Of a DNA stretch of 64,000 nucleotides, positions 12,560 to 24,900 are shown piece after piece. Within the stretch, counting starts at the first letter, position 1; the number at the start of each line of letters is the position of its first letter. A model generated the notes under the pieces. It ran no database searches and was not told the origin of the DNA. It saw only the letters and a program-made list of their open reading frames with translations. The DNA is from Ophiura sarsii. Its lineage: Eukaryota; Echinodermata; Ophiuroidea; Amphilepidida; Ophiuridae. The translations under genes were made by a program, and so were the position numbers. Location of the stretch: NCBI GenBank assembly GCA_035610835.1, contig CM069448.1, forward strand, positions 10,553,717 to 10,617,716, written 5' to 3'.

Positions 12560-12737
12560 CCAGAGAACTACCTACCGATTGGTCAGAAAGATGGATACAT
12601 CATTTATTGCACCAATCGGAGACAATGTTAGAATTATTGTATCCCTGGTATAGATAGTCAAAATTTTTAAATGCAGTATTTCAATTGGTTATTCAAATGA
12701 GTATATCTTGTAATTAACCAATCATAAACATTGTTAG
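12560..12737 (+). repeat. Dispersed 180-bp repeat, copy 1
   Basis: Shares GATTGGTCAGAAAGA-GGATACATCAT, CACCAATC and ATTATTGTATCCCTG with the reverse complement of 30052-30234. Both copies sit next to TTC28 exons but in introns. No coding capacity. Confidence 0.65.
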
Positions 12738-12756
12738 ATCATGACTCTGACTTTAC

Positions 12757-12995
12757 CTGTTCAGCATTATGCAAATCTCCCCACCCCCATTTATCAGTGA
12801 CAGCTGGAGGCATCTTAGGATTAGCCACTACCAAGGCAGGTACCATGCCGCTATTAGACAGACTCCGTCTCTCCCAGTACAAGTTCGCCGTCAAGGCTTT
12901 CAATGAAGGCAGGATACGCAGGTTGAAGCGTTCATGCAGACATTCTGTGGAAGAGGCTCCTTTGAGGACGGCAAATGGGACTAGATAGAGGTCAC
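12757..12995 (-). CDS. TTC28: TTC28 exon: CHAT core part 2
   Basis: 239 nt, phase 1 in and phase 0 out (donor GTAAAGTC). It encodes GDLYLVPFAVLKGASSTECL, then RFNLRILPSLKAL and PALVVANPKMPPAVTDKWGW, the caspase-like fold core of CHAT. It ends AEQ. No following TTC28 exon is seen further left, where the next recognisable things are a SINE, an LTR element and the inverted duplication. The phase-0 donor cannot join in frame to the phase-2 acceptor at 5803, so a simple fusion to the left-arm exons is excluded. Confidence 0.93.
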
Positions 12996-15900
12996 CTGTG
13001 ATAGATAGATAGGTACATATGAAATTAATGTTCGTTAAGTCTCAGTTACAATATAACTATGACATTTTGTTACTACTAACATAACTAATGTTATTACAGA
13101 TTACCAAAAGTTATGATATGTCTCATGGTGAATGCAATATAGTGAAGTAGCTATAAACTGTACTGTGAAAAATAACATATGCCCATAACCTTTAAAGATA
13201 GCATTCTGTCTTATGATAGGTGTACTTATAGCTATAGACTACTGTCAAAAATAAAACAGGCCTATGATTGACCGACCCAACCTGAGAGGTCCATTTGCAC
13301 ATAGAACATGTGTTTTTTTTCGATCGCCTAACCTCATCGTAATTTAAACAAAATACCAATTTTTAAAGATTGTCAAAATAAAACATGCCTATGATCTTTC
13401 ACATTACAATCTCAACCTATATCATCAAATTTCATGTTTGATCTTTTGGCAAATGTCCTATGTGTTAGTTATCATGACGTCTGCCAGAGATGAATCAATG
13501 ACATCCCAATCAGTGTCTAAATGTTAATGTTTTTCTATCAAGCAATATTCTCAATTATCCCAAAAGTCACACCATCATTTAAATGCTTCATATCTCTAAT
13601 TATGTAAATTGCATGGCGACAACGTTAGCATGTTTAGGTAGCGTGACCTTGTAGAAATATTTTGATACCAAACTTGACTGTATCGGTGACAACTTAACCT
13701 AATCACCAGAGTTTACAAATGTTTCTGCAAAACACACAAAAGCATACATAGGTTCTTTTTTTAATACGACGCCGTGTGTAAGGTGTGCTAAAAACAATAG
13801 AAGAGGTGCGATGCATATTAATTGGACACACCCACATGTGCAATTAACATTCATGACTTAAAATCCTGTTAAAAAGTATTCACAAATTCAATTTAATTAT
13901 AAGCCACAGCTAAATCAATCAAAGTGAACAAGATCCAGATCAATTGGCACCTATTTTGTAGATAACGATAGTATAACAACACACAAAATATCTTTCAAGA
14001 TGTGTTCAGACCTACCTTCTAAGACGAGCACCAAATCCGGCAACGCAGAACCCATCCTATCATGCTGCGGTAATGCATCCTCCATCGGTGCTATTAGCAT
14101 ATCGTACAACACTCTCAAGGGAGGGCGCCCCGACCACGACAACTTCAGCTGCTGGGATTGATTCCTAAATCCGCCGTTGATGCCGTTTAAACCGCCGCTC
14201 AACTGGCTGATCACACTGGCTACACTACGAGAGCTACTGTTCAGGACATGGTTACGATTATTGGTCCTGAGAAAAGAATAGTAAAATAGAAATTACTTTT
14301 CTACTTTTATGAAAGTTTTGGCTGTGATCTTCTAGTACATCTGCATGCTCAGTTTTGTTCACCGAAATTAGATGATATATGAAAACAAAAACTTGTTCCC
14401 TATTTAAGAAATTGTTCAAAGCACAGGCTGAGCACTAACAGACTTTGACCATGGTCACTGTGCAATCTGGGGGTATTTGGTCATTTTTAAAATTCCGTCG
14501 TCAAGGCGTACGGCGTCTCATTTTAACATTTTCACGCAACATTTTAACGCACATACAGGTGCCCGATTCGTCTCTTTTTGATGTTGCTGAATATTCACAA
14601 TTCCAGCGCATCCCCACCCACTAACACAAAACGCATGGCACAATGCAGCACAGTTTAATGCGCAAGGGCTTGCATTTTAAGTGTGGAATGTCACAATAAA
14701 CAAATCGCGTCAGATTTTGGATTTGGGAGCCAGTGCAACTTCTAGAGTTCAGTATTCGTTGGTTCAAAGTCATCTGTTAACAGCAGAAAGAACCTCTATA
14801 CTGGGTGTCACCTCAAGTTATGATTTTACGTACATGTGTGTCCTCTCTCGGAAGCAAGCACAATATTATACACTTCTCTACAATTTGAAGGCAATTGAAA
14901 AAGTATATTGGTCTTTAGGTCAGTAATGCTGAACTCATAAATAGATTTCATGCCATGACGTCATCTCCCAACTTTAGGTGACTTGAGTACCTATGATAAG
15001 ACAGTTTTGTTAATTGGAAATCTGCAAATTCCAAAATTCATATTTAATATCTTATGCATTCTGTCCCTGTGCTCTAAGACACGATTTGATTTTAATACAA
15101 ATTGAAAGTAAATCATGCCCCTGAGTATTGGAGCCAAACAATAACAAGTTCATCCATACCTAAGGAATCCACTTTTCTCCGGATCATGCGCCAATTTAGC
15201 GCTCAGCTCTCCCAGGTGCATCTGCAGCAGTTCGTCCGCCTCGCTCTCCGTCTCGCTAGTGATATCTCCATTACCACGACTCCACTGCTGCTGCGAGTCT
15301 ACCCCTAGTGCTTCCCTAGCATGCATTATGTAATGGTCTAGATGGGAGGCAGTGGACATCAGATTCAACATGGCATTGGTGGAGTTGTCTACGGAGGTAT
15401 TATTGGATTGGTCCGTGGTGCTGCTCGACTCTTTTTCGAGGTCGTTCAGATTGTGGTCGTTGAATTTCACGATACCTAAGGAAATCAAATGTATGAGTGA
15501 GTGAATAAGTTGTAACAATGGTGGAGACAATACTGATTTTCGTGAGGTAAGGAAATTCTTGTTGTTATTTGGGAAATAAAATATGCCCTATTTCAACATT
15601 TAAGGGAAAACTACTAAACTTTTCAACTTGAATTTTTTGCAAAAATAGAATACCATATGTGATGCAGCACAAATTCTTTTGTGAAATCACCAAGCTGATC
15701 CAAAGGCAAAATCTGAACTCATGGACTCATCTTTAATTCTAGTGGTAAAACAGTGTGAGTGCCCTCTATGGAAATAGCATAATACAAAGCCTTTCCGCAA
15801 TTATTTTATGTGTTATGTTTTGTATTGTTTAAATGTTGTCGTCCGAGAATTAGGCAGAGCTAATCGTGTGTTACGATGACAACGTTTTTTGATCGACACA

Positions 15901-18900
15901 TACTGCTTACACAGTAGAATAGCTATTTGCGCAAGACAAGGTTATGACATTCAATAATTTTGACAATTTTGAAACATTTTGTGAAATTTTGGAATGGTCG
16001 TGTAGACGACTGCCGTGTGGAAAGTGTTAACAAACCTTATAAACTTATACAATAATTTGCAAATTACTACTTACCTAGTTGAGGTGCAATAAGCCAGCTA
16101 TACAGATGTCCGGCAGCAATAGAATAGTACAACACACATGCATTCTGTCTCCCAACAAGATCTAATATCTGATCTACAGACATCAGCACTGTATCCATCA
16201 CATCCACGGAATCTCTCATCTCCGCCGCTTGTCTCTCCAGCAATAAATCCACAAATGCTCGAGTCCTGGCACGCTCCGCCACGGCGAGGGCTTCCTCTGA
16301 CCGCCCCATGGCAACCAGCACCCGCTGTAATGCTTGGTAGGAAGCTGATTGAGATTCCAGCAGGGATAGATTGTACTCATTACTGGTTTGTGACTCCTGT
16401 CGGATGGTCTCAAATATCCCGGCAGCTTGGTAGAGCTGCTGCTGAGCGCCGTCCAGGTCGCTGTTAGACCAGAGTGCGAGTCCGAGACGATGCCTAATCT
16501 TGGCTTCGTCCTCCTTTCTACCTAACTGATCTGCGATTTGCAGACCTTGACGTAAATATGCTACGGATTGTGAATAGTTACCTAGCGCATGATGGATGCG
16601 CCCTAGGCTGCTGTAGGCCAAAGCTTTAGCAACTCTATCGTTTACTTGTGCAGCGATGCTTAGGTGCTGCTCTTGGTACATGATTGCTTTCTGGTAGTTG
16701 CCCAGCAACTCATTCGTAACGCCGAGATTACCAAACGCCCTCCCTTGACACGCAAGATTACCAGTCTCTTCTGCAAGCTCCATGTCCATTTGATGGTATT
16801 CAAGAGCTTTCTCATGTTCACCCATTTCACGATACACACCACCTAATCCACAGGCAGCATCTGCTTGGGTCGTTTTATCGTTCACATCACACGCAATTGA
16901 CAACTGATGTTCTAAACACGATATAGCCTGCTCGTAATTACCCATCAGGCTATGCAGGCAGCCAAGTTCGCCGTATGCCAACCCTCTTGTGGTTGAATTA
17001 TCCGTTTCGTGAGCCACTACGAGTCGCTTCTCGAAACAGAACAAAGCCTGCTGGAGATTCCCCATTGCACGATGCACATTGCCCAGACCACGGTACGCCT
17101 TGTCCTGGTCGCTAGAATTATTAAGCTTCTGCGACATAGTCAGATACTGTTCAAAATTACGCACTGCTTCGTCGTAATCCCCAAGAGCTTCATAGCACTC
17201 GGCCAAATTACCGAAAGCACGGCCTTTCTCGTTCAAGACAACATTACCGAACCCTTGCTCTAATGTGGCTAGCTGCTCCTCAAAGTAACCGAGCGCATTT
17301 TCAAATAAACTCATATTCATCTTGGAGATGCCGAGGTTACCATGTGCTTGTGCTTGCTGAGCGCTGTCCTGCAGCTCAGTAGCACGCTTCAGCTGTTCCT
17401 CATAGCACTTAATCGCGTCCATGTAATTCCGCAACGACGTGTGAACGGCGCCGAGATTACTATGCGCCTTACATTCGCCTTTGGTGTCTTCAAGTTCCTC
17501 ACACAACTGCAGTTCCTGCGTGTGATATGCAAGGGCTTTGTCGAACTGACGGATCTTACGATTCGCCGCTCCTAACGCTCCGTAGGCACTCGCTTCTAGC
17601 GTCTTATTATTCACCTGTTTGGCGAGACGTAGCTGGTGTTCATATAGTTTGATGGCACCGTCCGTGTCTTTCTTCGCCATGTATATGTCACCTAAATTTC
17701 CTAAGGCACGGAATTTCCCCGGGGCATTCTTGACGTGATGGGCTATAGTTAGGAAGCACTTCTGACACTCCTCTGCTTTGGCAAAATTACCCAGAGATCT
17801 ATACGCAAGGCCTAGATTACAAAATGCTCGGCCCATGTTAACTTTGTCCTTTTGGTCTCGTGCCAACGCAAGATCTTTCTCATAAAAATGGACAGCTTCT
17901 TTGAATCTTCCTAGCGAATAGTGGGCATAACCTAGATTGTGATAGGCTTTGCCTAGACCTGTGTTGTCATTGACTTCCTTGGAAAGAGATAGAAATTGCT
18001 GATAATATGTAAGCGCTTGAGTGAACTCCCCTCTGGAGCAATGATAGTTACCCAAGTTGAGTAAGGCACGGGCTTCGCTGGCGGAATCCTTCAGTTCTCT
18101 GGCGATACCGATATGGGCTTGATAATGTTCTTGGGCTTTGTCCTGCATATTCATCGCCTGGTATGCCACCGCCATATTCCCATGGGTACACGCTTCCGAG
18201 CTGCGATCATTCACCTCTCGTGATATAGTCAGTTCCTGTTTATGATACTTCACAGCTTGCTCAGGTTGTCCTAAGGCACTGTGCGCATTGCCAATGTTAC
18301 CATACGCTCTTCCCATGCCACCACGATCGCCTATATCAGACGCTATAGTCAAGTGGGCTTTATGAAGCTTCAACGCTGAATCGTACTGTCCAAGTTGCTG
18401 GCATATTATGCCCACGTTAGAGCACGCTCTACCTTCCATCACTTTATCTTTTGTACTGAGCGCTATATTCAACTGTTGTTCGTGACATTGCTTTGCACTG
18501 TCTAGATCACCCATGCATCTGGACGCATGACCCAGTCCAGCATACGCCCTCGCCTCGACCGTCCTATCGCCGAGCTCCTGGGCGATACCCAGCACGTAAT
18601 TATGAAACGTCCTCGCTTTCTCAAAATCGCGCTTGTAATGATAAGCGCTTCCCAGGTTACTATATGCTCTTGCTTCCTCATTGTGGTTCTCCAGCTGTTT
18701 GGCAATGTTCAAATGCTGCTTGTGGCATTCCAAGGCGTTGTCAAAGTCTCCCAGAGCGAGATAAACGGCGCCAACGTTGCCCACTTCTCTTGCTTCAAAG
18801 TGTTTGTCCATGAGTTGTTTGGCTAATAATACACACTGCCTGTGGCTAGCCAGGGCATTGGGGTAGTCTCCAATGGCAGAATACACATGACCTGTTGGAG

Positions 18901-21900
18901 AAGAAAAAAAAGTGAAATAATAAATTTGTCATTATGATAATTGGTTACTATACATGGAAGGCAAATCTACGACAAGTACTTAGATACTTATTCAAATATG
19001 AGCTCTTGGACTTTAGAATTAGTAGAATGGTGCCCTTTTAATTGATTTCTTTAAAAGTCTTACGAAATTAATTTCATCTTAGAATAATCAAATTTTCAAA
19101 TAACTGTCAGTAAATTTATTCAACGCTTTCTCAATGACTTGTAGTACTGAATTTGTATCAATAAGACGCAGTAACAAACAACACAACATACTGAAAACAA
19201 ATTCCAAACATAATATATCAAATAATAATGATAACAATCTGAGAAAAATATATGGCCAGGAGCTACTACTACATGGATATATAGTTCCGCTATTCACAAG
19301 GGAATGTATAACAATATTATCTGATCTACGGTACGTTGACATTCAACTACTACTTCAACTCATCGTCAACATCATCACTATCATCTATCGATGGTGAATC
19401 ATCGTCAAATTCACTCAGAAATAATAGAAACTGCGGCAATTGAACAGATATCATGGGAGGAGGAGATCTGATATATTATCATGGATCCTATTTATAGAAT
19501 TACTCCTTGTATTATAACCGTACCATCCACAGGTATAACTGATGATCATAAGATAAAAATACAATCAAAAGTGAAATTAAATTATATGGCCAAATTGGTT
19601 AGTTGTACAAACAATGCTCTAAATTTTGTGTTGTGAACACACATTTTGAATCAATTTTCAAACCAAATTAAATCATTTTAATGATCCATAGTATTTATTT
19701 ATCTGATCTATGCATTACCAAGAATTCCCTGTTTACCCTTCAAAATTAGCATGAATATTTTGCTGAATTTGAACAAATTTTGACATTTTCATTTTTATTA
19801 AATTTCACTAAAAATTTCAATTAAAAAAAAATGTAGACACACAAAATCCAAATTGTTTCAAATTGTATAAGTTTTTTTAATTTTGGAAATTTGTAAAAGA
19901 AAATATTGAATATTAAAAAAAAAAAAATGGGTCAATCAGGCCCGTAGAACAGTTTTGACATTTTCATTTTTATTTTTATTAAATTTCACTAAACAAATTA
20001 ATTAAAAATGTTTAGATACACAAAATCCAAAATGTTTCAAATTATTTTGTTTTTTAAATGTTGGAAATTTGTAAATGGGTCAGTCAGGCCTGTAGAACAT
20101 TGTGGTTGTCTTCCATTGCCTTATCCACACAAACAAGCCCTCTTTTCTTGCAAACATAGTCAACCCTCCTCCTATCTCCCACCTCCCCAACTTTTTCAGG
20201 GGTGTCACTCCCGGTTCTCAAAGGCGCTGGGGTACAGAACAGAAAAAAAGAGAATTAAAACCGATTTTTTTAAAAGCCGATTCTTATTGCAGGTGCAATG
20301 TTTTTTATTTAGAATTTGTAAGAAAAATGGTGGTGTCTGCTGAAAGCAACACGTATCTATTGATATGACTAACTAGACTTTGAACAAGTACAAGATTAAA
20401 TAAAAATACATAACAACAAGCAAGAAATCAGTAGCACTAAAGTATCTTTGGATCACAACAGGACCCCACCCAAGAAATGTTGAACACATCTTCTCCCCTA
20501 GGGAGCTATGGGGGAGCATTGTGTCATCAACAAGCCACATGAAAAGCAATTTGCAATTCCTGAGCCAACAAACTGTTTACCACAGAAGATCAATTTTGAT
20601 CCATTTATTCATCCCTAAAAGGCATTTCATGATCCATAAAATCTGACAGAGCGGCCTACCTGTGGTTGTATGTCAATGTTTCATGTCACTGGTTTAAAGT
20701 CACTGACCTCACATTACAACATGTGAAACTACAATCTTTGAAAAAATGTGTTCGAACACTGACCCTTATTGCCATGCTGTTTGTACCAAAACATGCACAC
20801 TACATGTATTTGAGTCACATGAAAATAGAAACGTGTTTATGGTAGCCTGATTAATCCCTTACTCATACCCTTACCCCTTCCCCATCGATCAATGTTGTGA
20901 AGCCATGTTGTTTGTAACAAAACATACACCCTATTTGAGTCACATGAAAATAGAAACGTCTTTATGGTAGCCTAATTAATCCCCTTACTCATACCCTTAC
21001 CCTTTCCCCATCGATCAATATTGTGAGGCCATGCTGTTTGTACCAAAACATACACACTATTTGAGTCACATGAAAATAGAAACATGTTTATGGTAGCCTG
21101 AACAATCTCCTTCCTCATACCTCTCCCCCTTCCTCACCAATCAATGTTGCGAGGCCATGTGCTGATGGTGGACATATTGTAGGATTCAACATTGATCAGG
21201 GGAAGAAGGGGAACACTTGACATTACGCCTACAATGTGTTCAAACAATACAGTCATCAAAAAAAGTAACTATACAGGTAATAAATGTACTTTTAACTCTA
21301 AAAATATAAATCCTACCTAGAAATATTAAATCATAAAGTTGTTGAGAAATTTATCTTCTTTAATATGAGATATTGCACGCTAGGATCGGTTGAATATTCA
21401 AGAAGCGACAATCCAAAATGTAAGGTAAAGTCACAATTTCAAATTCACATTTTACATTTCAACACGGGGGAGAGAATGACCGGTAGCGTGTGTGTGGCGT
21501 ATTGATCCATCGGAACAATGCGGCCGACTGTCCAACCTGCGCATGCATCCCCCAATTGCACTACCGGTAATCGATAAGGTACCCGTAGATTGGTCCGCGT
21601 GTAGAAAATAAAAATGTGAAAATTAAAATCGGACTTCTTCTTACATTTTTGAGTGCCACTTCCTCAATAATAACCCGATCCTAACGTGCAATATCTCATA
21701 TTAAAGAAGACGAATTTTTCAACAACTTTATAATTTAATATTTTTAGGTAGGATATATATTTTAAGAGTTAGAAGCCCATTTATTACCTGTATAGTTACT
21801 TTTTTTGATGACTGTATTTGTTAACATTGTGGACACAGATCTATCATGGGTGCATGGGTCGAGTAAGGATACGTGATAAAATGCAGTATGTTTGGGTGTC

Positions 21901-24900
21901 AAACTTTGAGAACATCAATGATTTTTGGTTTCACGATGTGAAACTAGACACAGATCTATGGGCGCACGAGAGTCAAGTGAGGATACTTGAAGTTAAAAAG
22001 CAGTGTCTGTATCTGTCACGAATCAAGTGGGAGTCAATCTCAGAGAACATCAACGCTTTCTGTTTCACCTATGAGTTTTTATGTGGATTGATCACAGGAA
22101 AGTGATTGTTTATTCCAAATTCAATGTATGTAATGACGTTATGTTAATTTTCTCTTCAACCCAACTCCCTGTGAGATTTTTCTTTGGATTGTGCCATCAA
22201 CAAGATGTATGCAAATCATTTACAATTTCTGAGCCAACAAACCATATACCACAAAACAACCATTTCTGCTCATGCAGAAAAAGCATTTCATGATCCATAA
22301 AATCTGACACTGAGAGGGCCTGACTGACTGTATGTCAATGTTTTATGTCAATGGTTTAATGTCACTGACCTCACATTACTAGATGTGAAACTAGACACAG
22401 TTATATGAGTGTGTGGGTCAAGTGAGGATACTTGAGGTTAACATGCACATTCTCCAGGGATTACGCAGGAGACAAACTTTGAAAACATCCAATTATTTTT
22501 TGTATTTCAACTTATTTGTGGCTTGATCACAGATAGTGATCTTCATATTCAATGTGTATAATAAAGTATTAAAAGCTATGGTATGTGTATACCCTATTAA
22601 AACCCTAACTCCTGTGCATGTTTTTGGCAATGAAACTATCAGGGGAGAAAAAAGGGTACATTTTCTTCTTTTTGGGGGGAGGGGAATCAGTCTCCGCATG
22701 CGCCAGAGATCGAACCCAGGGATAGGCTCTATCCACTGTGCTAAGGGGTGAGCTTCAAAAAACTTATTTCACTAGTTAACATCGCGCCGGAGCATAGCAG
22801 GAGATACCCCGAGCGATTCCATGGTACCGCAAGCTAGCCCCATAGGGATGGTTCAGGTTATTACTCCAAATTGGAGCCAACTTGCTAAGAAGGTTGAATA
22901 CCCACATAGACACCAAATGCTGAACTCACTCTGTTGGTAGGTCACCTTATTTAGATTACCCAGCATTCCCTGCTCGTTGCAAAGGATGATACATTTTACC
23001 TTGGGAGTTTTTCCACCGTGTTTCCCCTTTGAGAGTTTGTATGATGTTGAGACAGTGAGAAAAATACATCTATCGCTTGATTGGCGACATCTATGATTCT
23101 TCTTACACTGCCTTGTTTGGAAAAGAGCACAAACAAAATCTCTTCGTTTCCACGGTATTAAATTATTACATTACTATACTTTATTTCAGTCAGTTCCAAA
23201 TTGAAAAACCTACTTACAGCAGCAAATTAATACTGAAGAGCATAGGCGCGCAAAACAACTCGCATGAAGCAACATGGCGCACATGTATGCCTGACACATT
23301 CATATGCCCAAATAGCTTAGCTTACTTTCGCACATTGAAAGATAAAAACCCATATTTCGCACCAATTTGGAACTGATTAAACTATAGTGTAGTAAATTCC
23401 ACAGTATCAATGCTTACCTAAGCTACTAAGTGCCGAGGCGGCTACTTTTCTGTCCTTTTGTTTCATGGCGAGGACCAGCTGAAAACGATGATGAGTGAGG
23501 GCCTCCTTGTAGTTACCTTGCGAGAAGTATGCTGCCCCCAAGTTGCCGTGAGCTCTGCATTCACCAATATGATCACCTTGATGGAGAGAAAAACATAACT
23601 TTAGAAATAAATATGATAAAAAAATGAGCAAATTTTCAATGACATTACACTTTTTATACCACTGACATTTCCTTAATTTCATTTCTATTTTCAGAGAATT
23701 ACAAGACCTAAATTTATTCAGTAAATCACAAGGACATCATCATGGTGCTCAGATAAACTCCTGCTGTTTTCAAACTCTAAGATTGCAAGATGCTTTGCAT
23801 GGGTCTCAGTCTTATCAGGATCAACCAGGCCTATAATTTCAATCAGTTCCAAACTGGTGAGCCTCCTAATGGCCACGAATTAGTACAGAAAACCACACAT
23901 AACCCTCACATTACACAACAGGGTGCAATTTGGATCATATGCCTAATATGTGCGTATGCCAAGATCGTGCATGCACGCTTTGATTACTTTTGCGTGCAGA
24001 GAGTGCATGCACGCTTGGATTACTTTTGCGTGCAGAGAGATTAAAAAATGAATATTTCTTGCCAATTTGGAACTGACTGAACTAAAGAGATTTTATTTGA
24101 ATGCAAAAAAAAAAAAAGCTCTGAACTATCTGAGAAAATTTGCACTTTGAACATGGATGTACTTTCCCTTTCTCCCTACAGTATTTGTGTCAAGAATAAT
24201 GTCCTTTTTTAATAAACTATTTGACATTTAAAGATTCCGTAATTTGCATAATCCCTAAATGTCATTAATTTCAGACAGCATGTTCTCCTGAAACTGCCTA
24301 CCTCTCATGTTTGTGTACAGCCTGGCAAAAGTATGCAGTTGTCTCTCAAAGAAAACGTTGAGATACCAATACCAACAAAAGGAGCTTTTTGAATGCTTGA
24401 AAATGACACCTTTGTGGTTAAGATTGGATACTGCTGTCAGATTTTATGAATTCAAATTACTGTAACATTTTCTTGTTTTTCCATGCCTAATTCCATCAAT
24501 ATCTAAAAATGCATTTGACTGACTGCACCCTTTTGCCGCAACAGTACACATTTGTGTTTTTCATATTTAACACTTTCCACACGTTTCACCATTTCAAAAC
24601 AGATTTGTTAGAAACCTTTCCCAACTTTCAATGCCTATCTTAAGAATTACTGAACCAATACTAGGCATGCTTGTACTTATTTTAATGCATTTCTAATGAT
24701 GATTCCAAATATGGTAATTAAATTCGATTATGTTGACATTTTTGAAACATTTTGTGACATTTTGGAATGTCGTCTGCAGCCGCCTGCCGCATGGAAAGTG
24801 TTAACATGATCAAGAAATACTACCCATGCATGCAGTGGGTCCCACTTGTACATCTTGTGACCAAACACTCAGCCAGTCCCAGGACTGCACTCAACAAATC

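Noticed and set aside
5803..12757. Direct splice of TTC28 to the left-arm SH3 exon as a fusion gene
   Set aside because: Phase 0 donor against phase 2 acceptor; it would need an unseen intermediate exon.
12731..12988. 85-codon plus-strand frame
   Set aside because: Antisense of the TTC28 CHAT exon.
16138..18826. Many plus-strand reading frames opposite the large TTC28 exon
   Set aside because: They are antisense shadows of the TPR coding sequence, without domains or splice support.
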